Notes under the pieces: model-generated | Told to the model about the DNA's origin: nothing | Databases searched by the model: none | The model's input: only the letters and a program-made list of their open reading frames with translations | In this document: in pieces, positions 25,729 through 35,047 of the stretch | Layout: each line of letters begins with the position of its first letter | How positions within the stretch are numbered: position 1 is the first letter of the stretch | NCBI RefSeq assembly: GCF_030848495.1 | Contig: NZ_JAVDDT010000001.1 | Location: 1 to 64,000, forward strand | Origin: Natronospira bacteriovora | GTDB lineage: Bacteria > Pseudomonadota > Gammaproteobacteria > Natronospirales > Natronospiraceae | Length of the DNA: 64,000 bases | Direction of reading: 5' to 3' | Translations under genes and position numbers: made by a program

Positions 25729-27714
25729 ATGTCATTTTCGCGCCGCCATTTCCGGCCAGGCCAATGCCTTGTCGCTCTGACAGTCACCCTGGCGGGGATG
25801 GCCGCCACACCGGGCCTGCAGGCCGACATCCAGCTCCTCACGGAGGATGCCTATCTGGAGGACATGCCACGCATTCTCACCGGCTCCCGACTGAGACAGG
25901 CCACGGGGGACTCCCCGGTCTCGGTCACCGTCATCGACCGGGAGATGATCGAACACTCCGGAGCGCGGGAAATCCAGGAACTGCTCAGGTTGGTGCCCGG
26001 CATGGTGGTGAGTTACACCTTTGGCCACTGGGCATCGGTGACCCCTGGTTTCGGCGCCGAGGGCTATTCCCGTCGTCTGGAAGTCCTGATAGACGGCCGC
26101 AGTGTCTACACACCCAGTTTCGGTGGTGTCCCCTGGGCCGCACTGCCCTACTCCGTCAGCGATATCGAGCGAATCGAAGTGACCCGTGGCCCCAACAGCC
26201 ACGCTTTCGGCACCAATGCCCTGCTGGGCACGATCAACATCATCACACGGGACCCGGCAGACCGGAGCGGTGGTGAATTCGAGGTACTGGCGGGCGATGA
26301 TTTCGTACACCGCCTGCAAGTACGCCAGTTTGGCTCGTCGGAGCGTACGGACTGGAGTCTTTCCGCCGCCCAGTGGGGTGACCACGGCTTTGATTCCCGC
26401 GTTACGGAGTTCGATGGAAAGAGTCACCGTTTCATCAACGGTCAACTGCGGGTGCTGACCGGCCCCTCCAGCCACGTCATGCTGCGCGGCGGATACAACC
26501 GGGGGCGCCATGAGTGGGGTCGCAGCCATCCTGCCTTCGAACCCCCCCGGGAACAGTACTGGCAGATGCACTTCGGGCAGATGAACTGGGAGTATCAGAC
26601 CCAATCCGGCAATCTTCTGGAATTCCGCTTCGATCATAGCGTGGAACGCATCGAAGAGGATTACTACACCCGCCCCCTGCCAGCGCTCGGATTCACCCAG
26701 GTTTACATTGATGAATACCGTAAAAGCCTACGCACGGAGGCGGAACTCCAGCATACCATCGAGGCCGGGGGACGAAGCCGTTTTCTCTGGGGACTCGGCT
26801 GGCGGGAAGATGAAGTTCGCTCACCTCCCGCCTACTTTCCCGATGGCCCGGCCAGCAACACCTTCCTGCGCACTTTTGCGCAAATGGAATGGCAAGCCAC
26901 AGAGCGAATGACATTCAATGCCGGTGCCATGCTGGAAAATGATCAGATCACGGGCACCGATCTGTCACCGCGGCTTGGGCTGAACTTTCACGCCACGCCG
27001 CAGCATACCGTGCGCCTGGCCGCGGCTCGCGCCACTCGGACACCGGTCCTGATCGAGGAAATGGGCGATTGGTCCATTGACATGCCGGTGGATCGCCGTC
27101 AGATCGTCTTCGCCTCGGGTGGGCTGCAACGGGAAACCGTGGACAGCATCGAACTGGGTCATGTCTTCGAGTCCGCCGACGGCCGAATGACCGTGGATAC
27201 TCGTATTCACTATGACGAAATTCGGGACATGATCATGTACCTGGCTGCCCCCTTTCCGGAGGATCCCTACGACGGTTTCGCCATTGATTTTGACAATACC
27301 GATGAGGCCACTGTCCGCGGCCTCGAAACCGAGGTGGAATTCCGACCTACTGTCCATAACCGTTTTCGACTGGCCTATTCCCTGAAAGACATCAGCAGCA
27401 CTGACACGCTCACGGAAATTTCCGAAAGCGGCCCCAGGCACAACATCAGCCTCTTCGGGCTGCACCGCCTGAGCGGACAGACAGAGATCAGTGGTCAGTA
27501 TTTCTATTACAGCGCCTACAACATCATGAATCTGAACGATGGTGTGGAACGCACTCGACGCCTCGACCTGCGTTTGTCACACAGGCTTGATCCACAACCG
27601 GACAGCACAAGGGTCGCTCTGGTCATTCAAAGTGTCCAGGGCACATACGATGACAGTAGGCCACGAAATCGTTTTGACCGTCGCATATTCGGAGAGATCC
27701 GAATCCCATTCTAG
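25729..27714 (+). CDS. TonB-dependent outer membrane receptor
   Basis: This 661-residue protein has a signal peptide (cut near GLQA-D), a plug domain (VSVTVIDREMIEHSGAREIQELLRLVPG, VLIDGRSVY, IERIEVTRGPNSHAFG, GTINIITRDP) and a beta-barrel of about 450 residues ending in Phe (GEIRIPF). Such receptors import siderophores, cobalamin, sugars or other ligands using TonB-ExbBD. I see no obvious TonB box. The ligand cannot be told from sequence. It is followed by a periplasmic binding protein and a hybrid kinase on the same strand, so it may feed a signalling rather than a nutritional route. Confidence 0.93.
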   Translation: MSFSRRHFRPGQCLVALTVTLAGMAATPGLQADIQLLTEDAYLEDMPRILTGSRLRQATGDSPVSVTVIDREMIEHSGAREIQELLRLVPGMVVSYTFGHWASVTPGFGAEGYSRRLEVLIDGRSVYTPSFGGVPWAALPYSVSDIERIEVTRGPNSHAFGTNALLGTINIITRDPADRSGGEFEVLAGDDFVHRLQVRQFGSSERTDWSLSAAQWGDHGFDSRVTEFDGKSHRFINGQLRVLTGPSSHVMLRGGYNRGRHEWGRSHPAFEPPREQYWQMHFGQMNWEYQTQSGNLLEFRFDHSVERIEEDYYTRPLPALGFTQVYIDEYRKSLRTEAELQHTIEAGGRSRFLWGLGWREDEVRSPPAYFPDGPASNTFLRTFAQMEWQATERMTFNAGAMLENDQITGTDLSPRLGLNFHATPQHTVRLAAARATRTPVLIEEMGDWSIDMPVDRRQIVFASGGLQRETVDSIELGHVFESADGRMTVDTRIHYDEIRDMIMYLAAPFPEDPYDGFAIDFDNTDEATVRGLETEVEFRPTVHNRFRLAYSLKDISSTDTLTEISESGPRHNISLFGLHRLSGQTEISGQYFYYSAYNIMNLNDGVERTRRLDLRLSHRLDPQPDSTRVALVIQSVQGTYDDSRPRNRFDRRIFGEIRIPF

Positions 27715-27787
27715 ACACATCGAGTTTAGCGATTTGCGGGACCCAGGAACGGGATCATTGCCCGGAACAAGCAGGAATCATGGAAGA

Positions 27788-28783
27788 ATGAGCAAAGGCC
27801 AAAAGAATCGGCATCAGTTAAAAGACAGAGCCAGGAAGCCTGGCTCTGTCATGGCCCGTTTTACCGCCTTGTGCTGCCTGATGCTGTTCGTCACACCGAT
27901 CTTTGCCGATGACGGTACGGCTCCACACGGCGGACAATCGTTAGCCGTTCTTTTCAGTGACCAGACGCCACCGTATGAGCAGTTCCGGCAAGGCTTTGAG
28001 GAGGAAATGAACGAGAGCCGGCCTTTCAGCCTGTACCAGACTCGCGAGCTGGATCGATCAGCCGCCGATACGCTGCGAGACGAGCCCTTGATCATTGCAG
28101 TCGGGGCCAGTGCAACCCGATGGGCCCTTGAGAACAGCACGGCTGATGTGTTCGCTACCATGGTTCCCGCGGACAGCATCGAGCAGCTGGGCAAGCGCTT
28201 TCCGGAGCGAAAGCTGCATGCCCTGTACATTGACCAGGCCCCATACCGGCATATGGCGCTGATGCGATCGTCCCTGCCCGATGCCGAGAGAATCACCCTT
28301 CTGTGCAGGGATCCGCAACCTGCCCGCCTGGAAGCGCTGATGGCAGCAGCCGACAGACTGGATCTGAAACTGGAGTTCCGTCAGGTACGAAACCGTTCCG
28401 AGATCATACGCGCGGTCCAGGCAGTGCATCGCGAAACCGATGCCTTCATCGTACTCCCGGCCAGCGAAGCCATGGGGCCAGCGGACCTGCGCGCCTTGTT
28501 GCTACACAGTTTCAGAACGGGGGTGCCCGTATTCGGATACTCCCCGGGCCTGGTGTCGGCCGGCACCATCGCCGCCATTCACTCCAATCCGCAGTCACTC
28601 GGGCGGGAAACCGCCCGTAAATTCAAGGGACTACAGAACAGTCAAGCGCCGAGATGGGCCAGTTCCACTTTCCCCGTACACTATGATCTGACTATCAACC
28701 GCGAGGTCGCACGGTCGCTCGGCATCCCTCTACCGTCCGAATCTGCACTCCGGCAGGCAATTGACAGCATGGAGACCCGGTAA
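27788..28783 (+). CDS. Periplasmic ABC-type substrate-binding protein without cognate transporter
   Basis: The mature part fits the type I periplasmic-binding-protein-like family of orphan ABC substrate-binding proteins (PF04392 type): SLAVLFSDQTPPYEQFRQGF, LIIAVGASATRWAL, FPERKLHALYIDQAP, DAFIVLPASEAMGP and VPVFGYSPGLVSAGTIAAI. A clear signal peptide starts at MARFTALCCLMLF (ATG 27851). The ATG at 27788 would add a basic 21-residue leader. I report the longer form because a perfect hairpin abuts the inner ATG. No permease or ATPase gene is nearby. The stop overlaps the kinase start (TAATG). Confidence 0.82.
   Translation: MSKGQKNRHQLKDRARKPGSVMARFTALCCLMLFVTPIFADDGTAPHGGQSLAVLFSDQTPPYEQFRQGFEEEMNESRPFSLYQTRELDRSAADTLRDEPLIIAVGASATRWALENSTADVFATMVPADSIEQLGKRFPERKLHALYIDQAPYRHMALMRSSLPDAERITLLCRDPQPARLEALMAAADRLDLKLEFRQVRNRSEIIRAVQAVHRETDAFIVLPASEAMGPADLRALLLHSFRTGVPVFGYSPGLVSAGTIAAIHSNPQSLGRETARKFKGLQNSQAPRWASSTFPVHYDLTINREVARSLGIPLPSESALRQAIDSMETR
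27824..27850 (+). repeat. Perfect 12-bp hairpin abutting the inner start codon of the binding protein gene
   Basis: Arms 27824-27835 (GACAGAGCCAGG) and 27839-27850 pair perfectly around a 3-nt AAG loop, and the next base is the A of ATG 27851. AAA precedes the stem, but no T run follows. The AGGA that could serve as ribosome-binding site is buried in the stem-loop. It may act as an attenuator or as a block on initiation at the inner ATG. Confidence 0.6.
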
Positions 28784-31542
28784 TGCGCCTTCGGCTCCGA
28801 ACCCAGATTCTCCTGATCGCGCTACTGCCAACGGCGCTGGTTGCGTTTGTCATTGGTGGCTATCTGCTGATGACGAGAGTCGCTGACCTGCATGAATCAC
28901 AGATTCGACTTGGAGAAACCATTGCGGAACACCTGGCCCCGGCGAGTGAATTTGCCGTGCTCTCCGGCGATCGGCGTGTTCTTGAACGCCTCACGAACCA
29001 GCTCGTGCAAAAGGACAATGTCTGGCAGGTCAGTATCTATGATGCTGAAGATCGTCTGCTGGCCGAGGCCACAAGCTCGCTGGAGAAGTCCGATGTCCCG
29101 GGATGGATAGGCTGGTTTTATCCGGGCTCATCCGAACGACTGCTCTTTGAGGCCCCCATTGAGATTGCCGACGACCCAATCGGGGATTTTGAAGGTCTGT
29201 TCAGCGATCCGGAGACCGCTGCGACGAATGATGCCGTGATCGGCAGGGTCGTTGTGGAGCTCTCATCCCAGCCCCTGCAGAGCCGGCAGGCCGAAGTGCT
29301 CCGATTCGGCAGCCTGCTGATTCTTGTCGGCCTGATAATCGCCTTCGCCCTCGCTACCCGGGCCGGCTTGAATATCGTTCGCCCCATCAACAATGTGGTT
29401 CAGGCATTTCGCCAGTTCGGAAACGGCGACCTGAATACGCGCGTCTCCGTGCAATCTCGTGGTGAAACCGCGCTCCTTGAACAGGGCTTCAATGACCTTG
29501 CCGCGGAAATCCAGACATCTCGCGAACGGATGGAGGCCGAAATCGAGCAGGCCACATCCGAACTGCAGGAAACCCTGGAAGCGGTGGAGATCCAGAATGT
29601 GGAACTGGATCTGGCCAGAAAACGGGCTGAAGAATCGAATCGCATCAAGTCCGAGTTCCTGGCCAACATCAGCCACGAAATCAGAACCCCAATGAACGCC
29701 ATATTCGGCTATACCCAGCTTCTGGCGCGGACAACGGCCAATGACAGCCAGAAGGACTACATACAGACAATCCAGCGGTCCGCCGAATCCCTGCTGGCCC
29801 TGCTTGAGGATGTACTCAATCTCTCACGCATCGAAGCCGGACGCGTTGAAGTGGACAACAACCCCTTCAGCCCGGAAGCCTTGTTCGAGGAACTCATCAC
29901 CATCATGGCCCCAGCGGCGCATGAGAAGGGCCTCGATCTCCTCTGGTGCCCGGAAAGCCCCTTGCCGAGTCAGGTTCATGGGGATGCAGTCAAACTCCGC
30001 CAGATTGTCAGCAACCTGCTCTCCAATGCCTGCAAGTTCACGGACCAGGGCAGCGTGTCACTGAAGGCTCGCGTCGAATCGAAGGCCGAGGGCCGTGGCT
30101 GGCTGGTGGTGAAGGTTGAGGATACCGGCATAGGCATCAGAGACTCAGACCTTCCACGCCTCTTCCAGGCTTTCACTCAACTGGACAGCTCAAGCTCAAG
30201 ACGCCATCAGGGCGCCGGTCTTGGCCTTGTCATCTGCGACCAGCTCAGCCGGCTAATGGGCGGGAATATCCATGTTGATAGCCAGGCCGGTGTGGGCAGT
30301 ACATTCAGTGTGCACATTCCGCTCGATGCGATCGAGCATGCCGATGGCAACGCTCAGATCATCCCGCCAATACTCGTTCAGGCTCAGGATAAGAGCATCG
30401 CATCCAGCCTTGCCGGACGTCTGACCCAAATCGGTGGCCGGATTCTGGAGCCCTCGGTGGCCGATGACAAACCCGGGCCAAAAGATGCCGGGAAGGGAGA
30501 CGACGCCCCTCTGCTGCTGATCGGTCTGAGTCGCCGGGAAGTCGTGGCAATGATTCGGGGAGATGCATCATTGCCTGGCCTGCAGAAGCTTCCAGAGGGT
30601 TTCCGTACAAGCGTGGTGCTTGCCAGCACCCAGGACAGCATCGAACTGGAATCATTGAGAACACGGCTGGGTGCGCCCTGCCTGCCGATGACCTGTTCCC
30701 GCTCCCTGCTTGAGAAGACGCTCGCGGCCGCGAAGGATGAACAGGCGGACACCCTGCCGGTAGCATTGCTTGGCGAAGAAATCAGCGAACAGAGTCACCT
30801 TTCGGGCCTTCGCCTGATGGTGGTCGAGGACAACCGGATCAATCGTCACCTTACCACGGAGTTTCTCGAATCCGCCGGCGCCAGCGTCCGCGCTGCAGTG
30901 GACGGGCATGATGCGCTCGACATTGCCGCGCAATGGAAGCCGGATGCAGTGCTCATGGATATCCAGCTTCCCGACATGGATGGCCTCGAGACCAGTCAAC
31001 GGCTGCGCAAGGGCTTCGGCTATGACAGGATTCCCATTCTTGCATTGACCGCCAGCGCCAGCGAGGAAGAACATCGCCGATGCCTGAGGGGTGGACTGGA
31101 TGCTGTCCTGGTCAAGCCGGTTCGCGCCGAAACCCTGATCAGTCGCGTTCGACGGGCCATCGAGGACTACGCGGAAGAAACACCCACCAGTGAAACACCC
31201 GAGACCACACTCCCCCGGAAAACAAGCAGGCAACCCATGGGGCGAGATGCTTCCGGAAAACTGAGAGCGGATATTGCCGACATGGTGGCCAGTGACTTGC
31301 CGTCGCAGTTGTCCACGGCCAGGACTTTCCTGGAGAAAGGCGACCTCAAGGGGCTGGATTCTGAAGTTCACACCATCAAGGGTACAGCCGCATTCTGTGG
31401 TTTCCCGGATCTTCAGGCCGCATGCGAAGCCATTCGACTGGCCATCGCCGAGACGCGGGCCAACCCGGACGGGCATCTGGAAACGCTCATGGAAACGCTT
31501 GAGCGGGAGGCTCAACAAGTTCTTGATGAGCTCAAGGGTTGA
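28783..31542 (+). CDS. barA: BarA/GacS-type tripartite hybrid sensor histidine kinase
   Basis: At 919 residues it matches BarA (918 in E. coli). Order: membrane segment (about 8-30), periplasmic domain (about 31-175), second membrane segment (about 176-196), HAMP, coiled coil (EIQNVELDLARKRAEESNRIKSEFL), HisKA with His298, ATPase (N box NLLSNACKF, DTGIGI, GAGLGL), a middle region lacking receiver acidic residues, a true receiver with Asp726 (MDIQLPDMDG), and an HPt domain with His863 (HTIKGTAAFCG). BarA/GacS drives UvrY/GacA and the Csr/Rsm small RNAs. Here it is the third gene of an operon with a receptor and a binding protein, which is unusual. Confidence 0.88.
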   Translation: MRLRLRTQILLIALLPTALVAFVIGGYLLMTRVADLHESQIRLGETIAEHLAPASEFAVLSGDRRVLERLTNQLVQKDNVWQVSIYDAEDRLLAEATSSLEKSDVPGWIGWFYPGSSERLLFEAPIEIADDPIGDFEGLFSDPETAATNDAVIGRVVVELSSQPLQSRQAEVLRFGSLLILVGLIIAFALATRAGLNIVRPINNVVQAFRQFGNGDLNTRVSVQSRGETALLEQGFNDLAAEIQTSRERMEAEIEQATSELQETLEAVEIQNVELDLARKRAEESNRIKSEFLANISHEIRTPMNAIFGYTQLLARTTANDSQKDYIQTIQRSAESLLALLEDVLNLSRIEAGRVEVDNNPFSPEALFEELITIMAPAAHEKGLDLLWCPESPLPSQVHGDAVKLRQIVSNLLSNACKFTDQGSVSLKARVESKAEGRGWLVVKVEDTGIGIRDSDLPRLFQAFTQLDSSSSRRHQGAGLGLVICDQLSRLMGGNIHVDSQAGVGSTFSVHIPLDAIEHADGNAQIIPPILVQAQDKSIASSLAGRLTQIGGRILEPSVADDKPGPKDAGKGDDAPLLLIGLSRREVVAMIRGDASLPGLQKLPEGFRTSVVLASTQDSIELESLRTRLGAPCLPMTCSRSLLEKTLAAAKDEQADTLPVALLGEEISEQSHLSGLRLMVVEDNRINRHLTTEFLESAGASVRAAVDGHDALDIAAQWKPDAVLMDIQLPDMDGLETSQRLRKGFGYDRIPILALTASASEEEHRRCLRGGLDAVLVKPVRAETLISRVRRAIEDYAEETPTSETPETTLPRKTSRQPMGRDASGKLRADIADMVASDLPSQLSTARTFLEKGDLKGLDSEVHTIKGTAAFCGFPDLQAACEAIRLAIAETRANPDGHLETLMETLEREAQQVLDELKG

Positions 31543-31545
31543 ATG

Positions 31546-31959
31546 TCATCCGGCGGGCCGCCGCAACATCACCGCAAATGCCACGATCAGGCCCGCCTCA
31601 TCGGTCAGGCTGATCTCGGCCTGACCTGCGCCGCGCTCGCGGCGCAAGGCATCGGCCTTGTCCGAGAAGATGGCGAATGGCTTTCCGGAGACTTCCTGGC
31701 AGCAACCCACGTCACGCAACCACATCCCCTGCCGGAACCCGGTACCGAGCGCCTTCACCAGTGCTTCCTTGGCTGCAAATCGCATTGCCAGATAGCGGAC
31801 CGGGCGTTTGCTGCGGGCAAACTCTTCCAGCTCCCCAGGCATGAGAAGGTGATCGACCAGCCGATCCCCCCAACGCTCGTAAGCGCGCTCAATACGCCGG
31901 ATCTCCACCAGATCCGTTCCAACGCCGAAGAGACCGGGAATCTGCTCAGCGGCCTTCAT
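31546..31959 (-). CDS. acpS: Holo-[acyl-carrier-protein] synthase
   Basis: AcpS transfers 4'-phosphopantetheine from CoA to acyl carrier protein. The 137-residue protein has the family motifs GVGTDLVEIRRIE near the N-terminus and RYLAMRFAAKEALVKALGTG in the middle. It follows pdxJ with a one-base start/stop overlap, the classical pdxJ-acpS arrangement. It converges on the kinase gene with only 3 bp between the two stop codons and no terminator visible. Confidence 0.95.
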   Translation of the reverse strand: MKAAEQIPGLFGVGTDLVEIRRIERAYERWGDRLVDHLLMPGELEEFARSKRPVRYLAMRFAAKEALVKALGTGFRQGMWLRDVGCCQEVSGKPFAIFSDKADALRRERGAGQAEISLTDEAGLIVAFAVMLRRPAG

Positions 31960-32693
31960 CAGGCGGCGACCCGGCTGGCTTCCATGAGCGTTTTCATTTC
32001 CCGTACCGCCTCTGGCAAGCCGGTCAGAACGGCTCGAGCAATGATGGCATGACCGATATTGAGTTCACTGACTTCCGGAATGGCCGCCACGGCCTGGGTA
32101 TTGTGATAGTGCAGGCCGTGTCCGGCGTGAACGATCAGGCCCTTGTCGGCCGCCAGACGTGCGGCCTGCTGCAGGCGCTCCAGCTCTTTTGACTGCACGT
32201 CCCCACTGCTTTCCGCGTACTGACCGGTATGCAGTTCGACGACCGGCGCTCCCACGGCAACAGCGGCCTTGACCTGACGGGGCTCCGGATCAATGAAAAG
32301 GGACACGCGAATTCCCGCCTCGCTCAGACGCGAGACAGCCTCCTTGAGCAGGGGTTTCTGAGAGAGCACATCGAGTCCCCCTTCGGTGGTCAGCTCTTCG
32401 CGCTTCTCCGGCACCAGACAGCAGGCAAAGGGGCGGATCTCCCCGGCGATACCGATCATCTCCTCGGTGACCGCCATCTCAAGATTCATGCGGGTCTGAA
32501 GCAGCTCACTCATGAGCCGCACGTCACGATCAAGTATATGGCGCCGATCCTCCCGCAGATGAATGGTAATGCTGTCCGCTCCATTCATCTCCGCCAGCAG
32601 GGCGGCCTGCACCGGATCCGGATAAACGGTACCCCGTGCCTGACGCAGCGTTGCCACATGATCGACATTGACGCCCAGTTCGATTGGGTGCAT
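31959..32693 (-). CDS. pdxJ: Pyridoxine 5'-phosphate synthase
   Basis: PdxJ condenses 3-amino-2-oxopropyl phosphate (from 4-phosphohydroxy-threonine) with deoxyxylulose 5-phosphate to give pyridoxine 5'-phosphate. The 244-residue TIM barrel begins with [16 protein letters not shown] and contains [14 protein letters not shown] and [13 protein letters not shown]. The ATG at 32693 is chosen over a longer upstream frame: GGGAGAGGTGGG precedes it and the length is standard. It lies between recO and acpS, as in Pseudomonas and E. coli. Confidence 0.97.
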   Translation of the reverse strand: MHPIELGVNVDHVATLRQARGTVYPDPVQAALLAEMNGADSITIHLREDRRHILDRDVRLMSELLQTRMNLEMAVTEEMIGIAGEIRPFACCLVPEKREELTTEGGLDVLSQKPLLKEAVSRLSEAGIRVSLFIDPEPRQVKAAVAVGAPVVELHTGQYAESSGDVQSKELERLQQAARLAADKGLIVHAGHGLHYHNTQAVAAIPEVSELNIGHAIIARAVLTGLPEAVREMKTLMEASRVAA

Positions 32694-32704
32694 CCCACCT
32701 CTCC

Positions 32705-33484
32705 CTAGTTCGACCCCGAATCCAGAGGGTTCTTTTCTGACATCTGATGGCGACCCCGACGCCGAATATCCCTGAGAACCTGCGCTGACTTCAATGGCTT
32801 GCCACCAAGATAGGGCTCCATTGCCTGGGCCAGTAGCCTGCGCGATTCGCGCAGGACGACAGCATCGTCCCATTCGGGCGAATCCCAGCACTCGCTCTGC
32901 AATGCGAGCAGGGTTCGACCTGAAACGGCCTTCGTCCCTGCTTCTCCACCAATGCGCCTGGGTCCAGCCGAGGGATCAAAGCGATAGAGGCGATCCGCTT
33001 CAATGGGAAAACCATCAAGGCAATCCTCACCCAGCGGAAGACCGTAACCTATGCATGTCAACGCCTCGGCTTCGAATCGGCGCAACACCCGGGCCATTGA
33101 TTCTTCCGTGCCCAGACGATGAAGACAGGCCTCATACACAGCATACAGCTCTGGATGCGGATCCTGCCGTCCTGCAAGGCGAAGAATCAGTTCATTGACG
33201 TAGAAACCGGCCAGCAAACGCTCCCCTGCCAGCGCAAGGGGGGAGCCCGCTGATTCCACAGCCGTCAGGGTACCCATTTCACCCCCCAGGCGCCAGGAAA
33301 GCAGAAGCGGCCGAAAGGCCTGCAGGAGTGCTCGCTGTGATGACCGAGGGCGTCGGGCACCACGCGCCACCAGGACCAGACGCCCCTGCTCGCGACTGAA
33401 CACATGCAGAATCAGGCTGCTATCCCGATAAGGCAGATGATGGAGCACGTAAGCGGCCTGTAACTGAGGCCGGCGATCGCTCAT
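32705..33484 (-). CDS. recO: DNA repair protein RecO
   Basis: RecO anneals SSB-coated single strands and, with RecR, loads RecA at gaps. The 259-residue protein has the N-terminal OB fold ([33 protein letters not shown]) followed by a helical domain. I see no zinc-finger cysteine cluster, as in other gammaproteobacterial forms. Its start overlaps the era stop by 4 bp, placing it in the rnc-era-recO-pdxJ-acpS operon. Confidence 0.94.
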   Translation of the reverse strand: MSDRRPQLQAAYVLHHLPYRDSSLILHVFSREQGRLVLVARGARRPRSSQRALLQAFRPLLLSWRLGGEMGTLTAVESAGSPLALAGERLLAGFYVNELILRLAGRQDPHPELYAVYEACLHRLGTEESMARVLRRFEAEALTCIGYGLPLGEDCLDGFPIEADRLYRFDPSAGPRRIGGEAGTKAVSGRTLLALQSECWDSPEWDDAVVLRESRRLLAQAMEPYLGGKPLKSAQVLRDIRRRGRHQMSEKNPLDSGSN

Positions 33485-34380
33485 TCGCTGCTGATCCCCA
33501 TGCTGCCCAGCAGGCGCGGATCATCAGGCCAGCCGGGTCGCACCTTGACCCAGAGATCCAGATGAACCCGGCAACCGAACTGCTCGACCAGTTCCTTGCG
33601 TGCGGCGGTACCGATATCCTTGAGCACCTTGCCCCCCTTGCCGATCACGATGCCCTTTTGCCCTTCGCGTTCAATCCATATGATGGCGCCCAGCTTGAGC
33701 TGGCCATCAACACGCTCCATGGATTCGATCTGGACAGCCAGGGCGTAGGGCACTTCCTGGTGCACTCGAAGCATCAGCTTTTCACGAATGATCTCCGCAG
33801 CGAGAATCCGCTCATTCTGGTCACTGTATTGTTCCTGGGGGAAAAAGGCGGGTGATTCCGGCAGATGATGGCGAATTTCATCCAGTAGCGGCGCAAGATT
33901 GTCCTGCTTGCTGGCTGACAAAGGCACGACGAAGGCGAAAGCCGCCCGTTGCTGCATCTCGGCAATGAATGGCAGCAACTGTTCCCGATCCTTGAGCAGA
34001 TCCACCTTGTTGATCACCAGGCCCAGTGGAAGCTCCAGCCGTTTCAGGGCGTCGAGAATGCGCTGATCCTGCTCGGTCCATTTTCCAGCCTGAACCACGA
34101 AAAGGACCACATCCGCATCTCGCGCCGCTGATTCCGCCAGACGGTTCATCGCCTGATTCATGCGACGGGGCGCATCGGAATGAATCCCGGGTGTATCAAC
34201 GAAAACATATTGAACGGCATCATGGGTCAACACGCCCATGATGCGATGCCGGGTCGTCTGCGGCTTCGCCGTCACGATGCTGACCTTGTGCCCGACCAGG
34301 GCGTTGACCAGAGTGGATTTACCCACATTGGGGCGGCCCACCACACCGACAAGGCCGGCCTGTTTTACTTCCTCAGTCAT
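33481..34380 (-). CDS. era: GTPase Era
   Basis: Era binds the 3' end of 16S rRNA and helps 30S maturation. The 299-residue protein has G1 GRPNVGKST, G3 DTPGIH, G4 NKVD and a C-terminal KH domain (GKGGKVLKDIG). The start overlaps the rnc stop by 4 bp. RNase III and Era both act on rRNA, so coupled expression makes sense. Confidence 0.98.
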   Translation of the reverse strand: MTEEVKQAGLVGVVGRPNVGKSTLVNALVGHKVSIVTAKPQTTRHRIMGVLTHDAVQYVFVDTPGIHSDAPRRMNQAMNRLAESAARDADVVLFVVQAGKWTEQDQRILDALKRLELPLGLVINKVDLLKDREQLLPFIAEMQQRAAFAFVVPLSASKQDNLAPLLDEIRHHLPESPAFFPQEQYSDQNERILAAEIIREKLMLRVHQEVPYALAVQIESMERVDGQLKLGAIIWIEREGQKGIVIGKGGKVLKDIGTAARKELVEQFGCRVHLDLWVKVRPGWPDDPRLLGSMGISSE

Positions 34381-35045
34381 TGCGTCAACCTCTTGAGCAC
34401 GGCAGCGGCAGCGGCCTGTTCCGCCTTGCGACGGCTGCTACCCTCTCCCTGTGCCCGGAATGTGCTACCGGGAACCGAGCAGATCACCTGGAATCGTTGC
34501 TCATGATCCTTACCAAGAATGGCTTCCACATGGTATTCGGGCAACTGCAGGCCCTGACCCTGCAGGCATTCCTGAAGCCGCGTCTTGGGGTCCTTCAGTT
34601 CCGCCGGTGGCGGCAGGCGCTTCAGGCGATCGGCGTAGAGCGACTGGATCAGGCGCTGTGCCGGCTCGAACCCACCGTCCAGATAGACGGCCCCGATCAC
34701 GGCTTCGAGCGCATCGGCCAGAATCGAGCTGCGCCGAAAACCACCGCTCTTGAGCTCTCCGCCTCCCAGAAGCAGCTCATCCCCCAGGGCAAGCTCACCG
34801 GCAATGGCGGCAAGCGTCTCGCGATTGACCAGACTGGCCCTGAGGCGGCTGAGGTCACCCTCTTCCACCTGGGGAAATAGCTCATAGAGTGATTCGGAGA
34901 CGCACAGCCCCAGAACGGCATCACCCAGAAACTCGAGCCGCTCATTATTTTTCCGACCCATGCTGCGATGCGTCAGTGCCGTTTCCAGCAATTCCGGCCT
35001 GGAGAAGGAATAATTCAGTCTTTCAGCAAGAACCTTGCCTGGCAA
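34377..35045 (-). CDS. rnc: Ribonuclease III
   Basis: RNase III cleaves double-stranded RNA, including the rRNA precursor. The 222-residue protein has the signature ERLEFLGDAVLGL, the second acidic site ALEAVIGAVYLDGG and a C-terminal dsRNA-binding domain. The best start is a TTG at 35045, just after the DUF4845 stop. It gives the expected N-terminus (short leader, then NYSFSRPELLETALTHRS); the next in-frame ATG would delete conserved residues. Confidence 0.96.
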   Translation of the reverse strand: MPGKVLAERLNYSFSRPELLETALTHRSMGRKNNERLEFLGDAVLGLCVSESLYELFPQVEEGDLSRLRASLVNRETLAAIAGELALGDELLLGGGELKSGGFRRSSILADALEAVIGAVYLDGGFEPAQRLIQSLYADRLKRLPPPAELKDPKTRLQECLQGQGLQLPEYHVEAILGKDHEQRFQVICSVPGSTFRAQGEGSSRRKAEQAAAAAVLKRLTQ

Positions 35046-35047
35046 GC

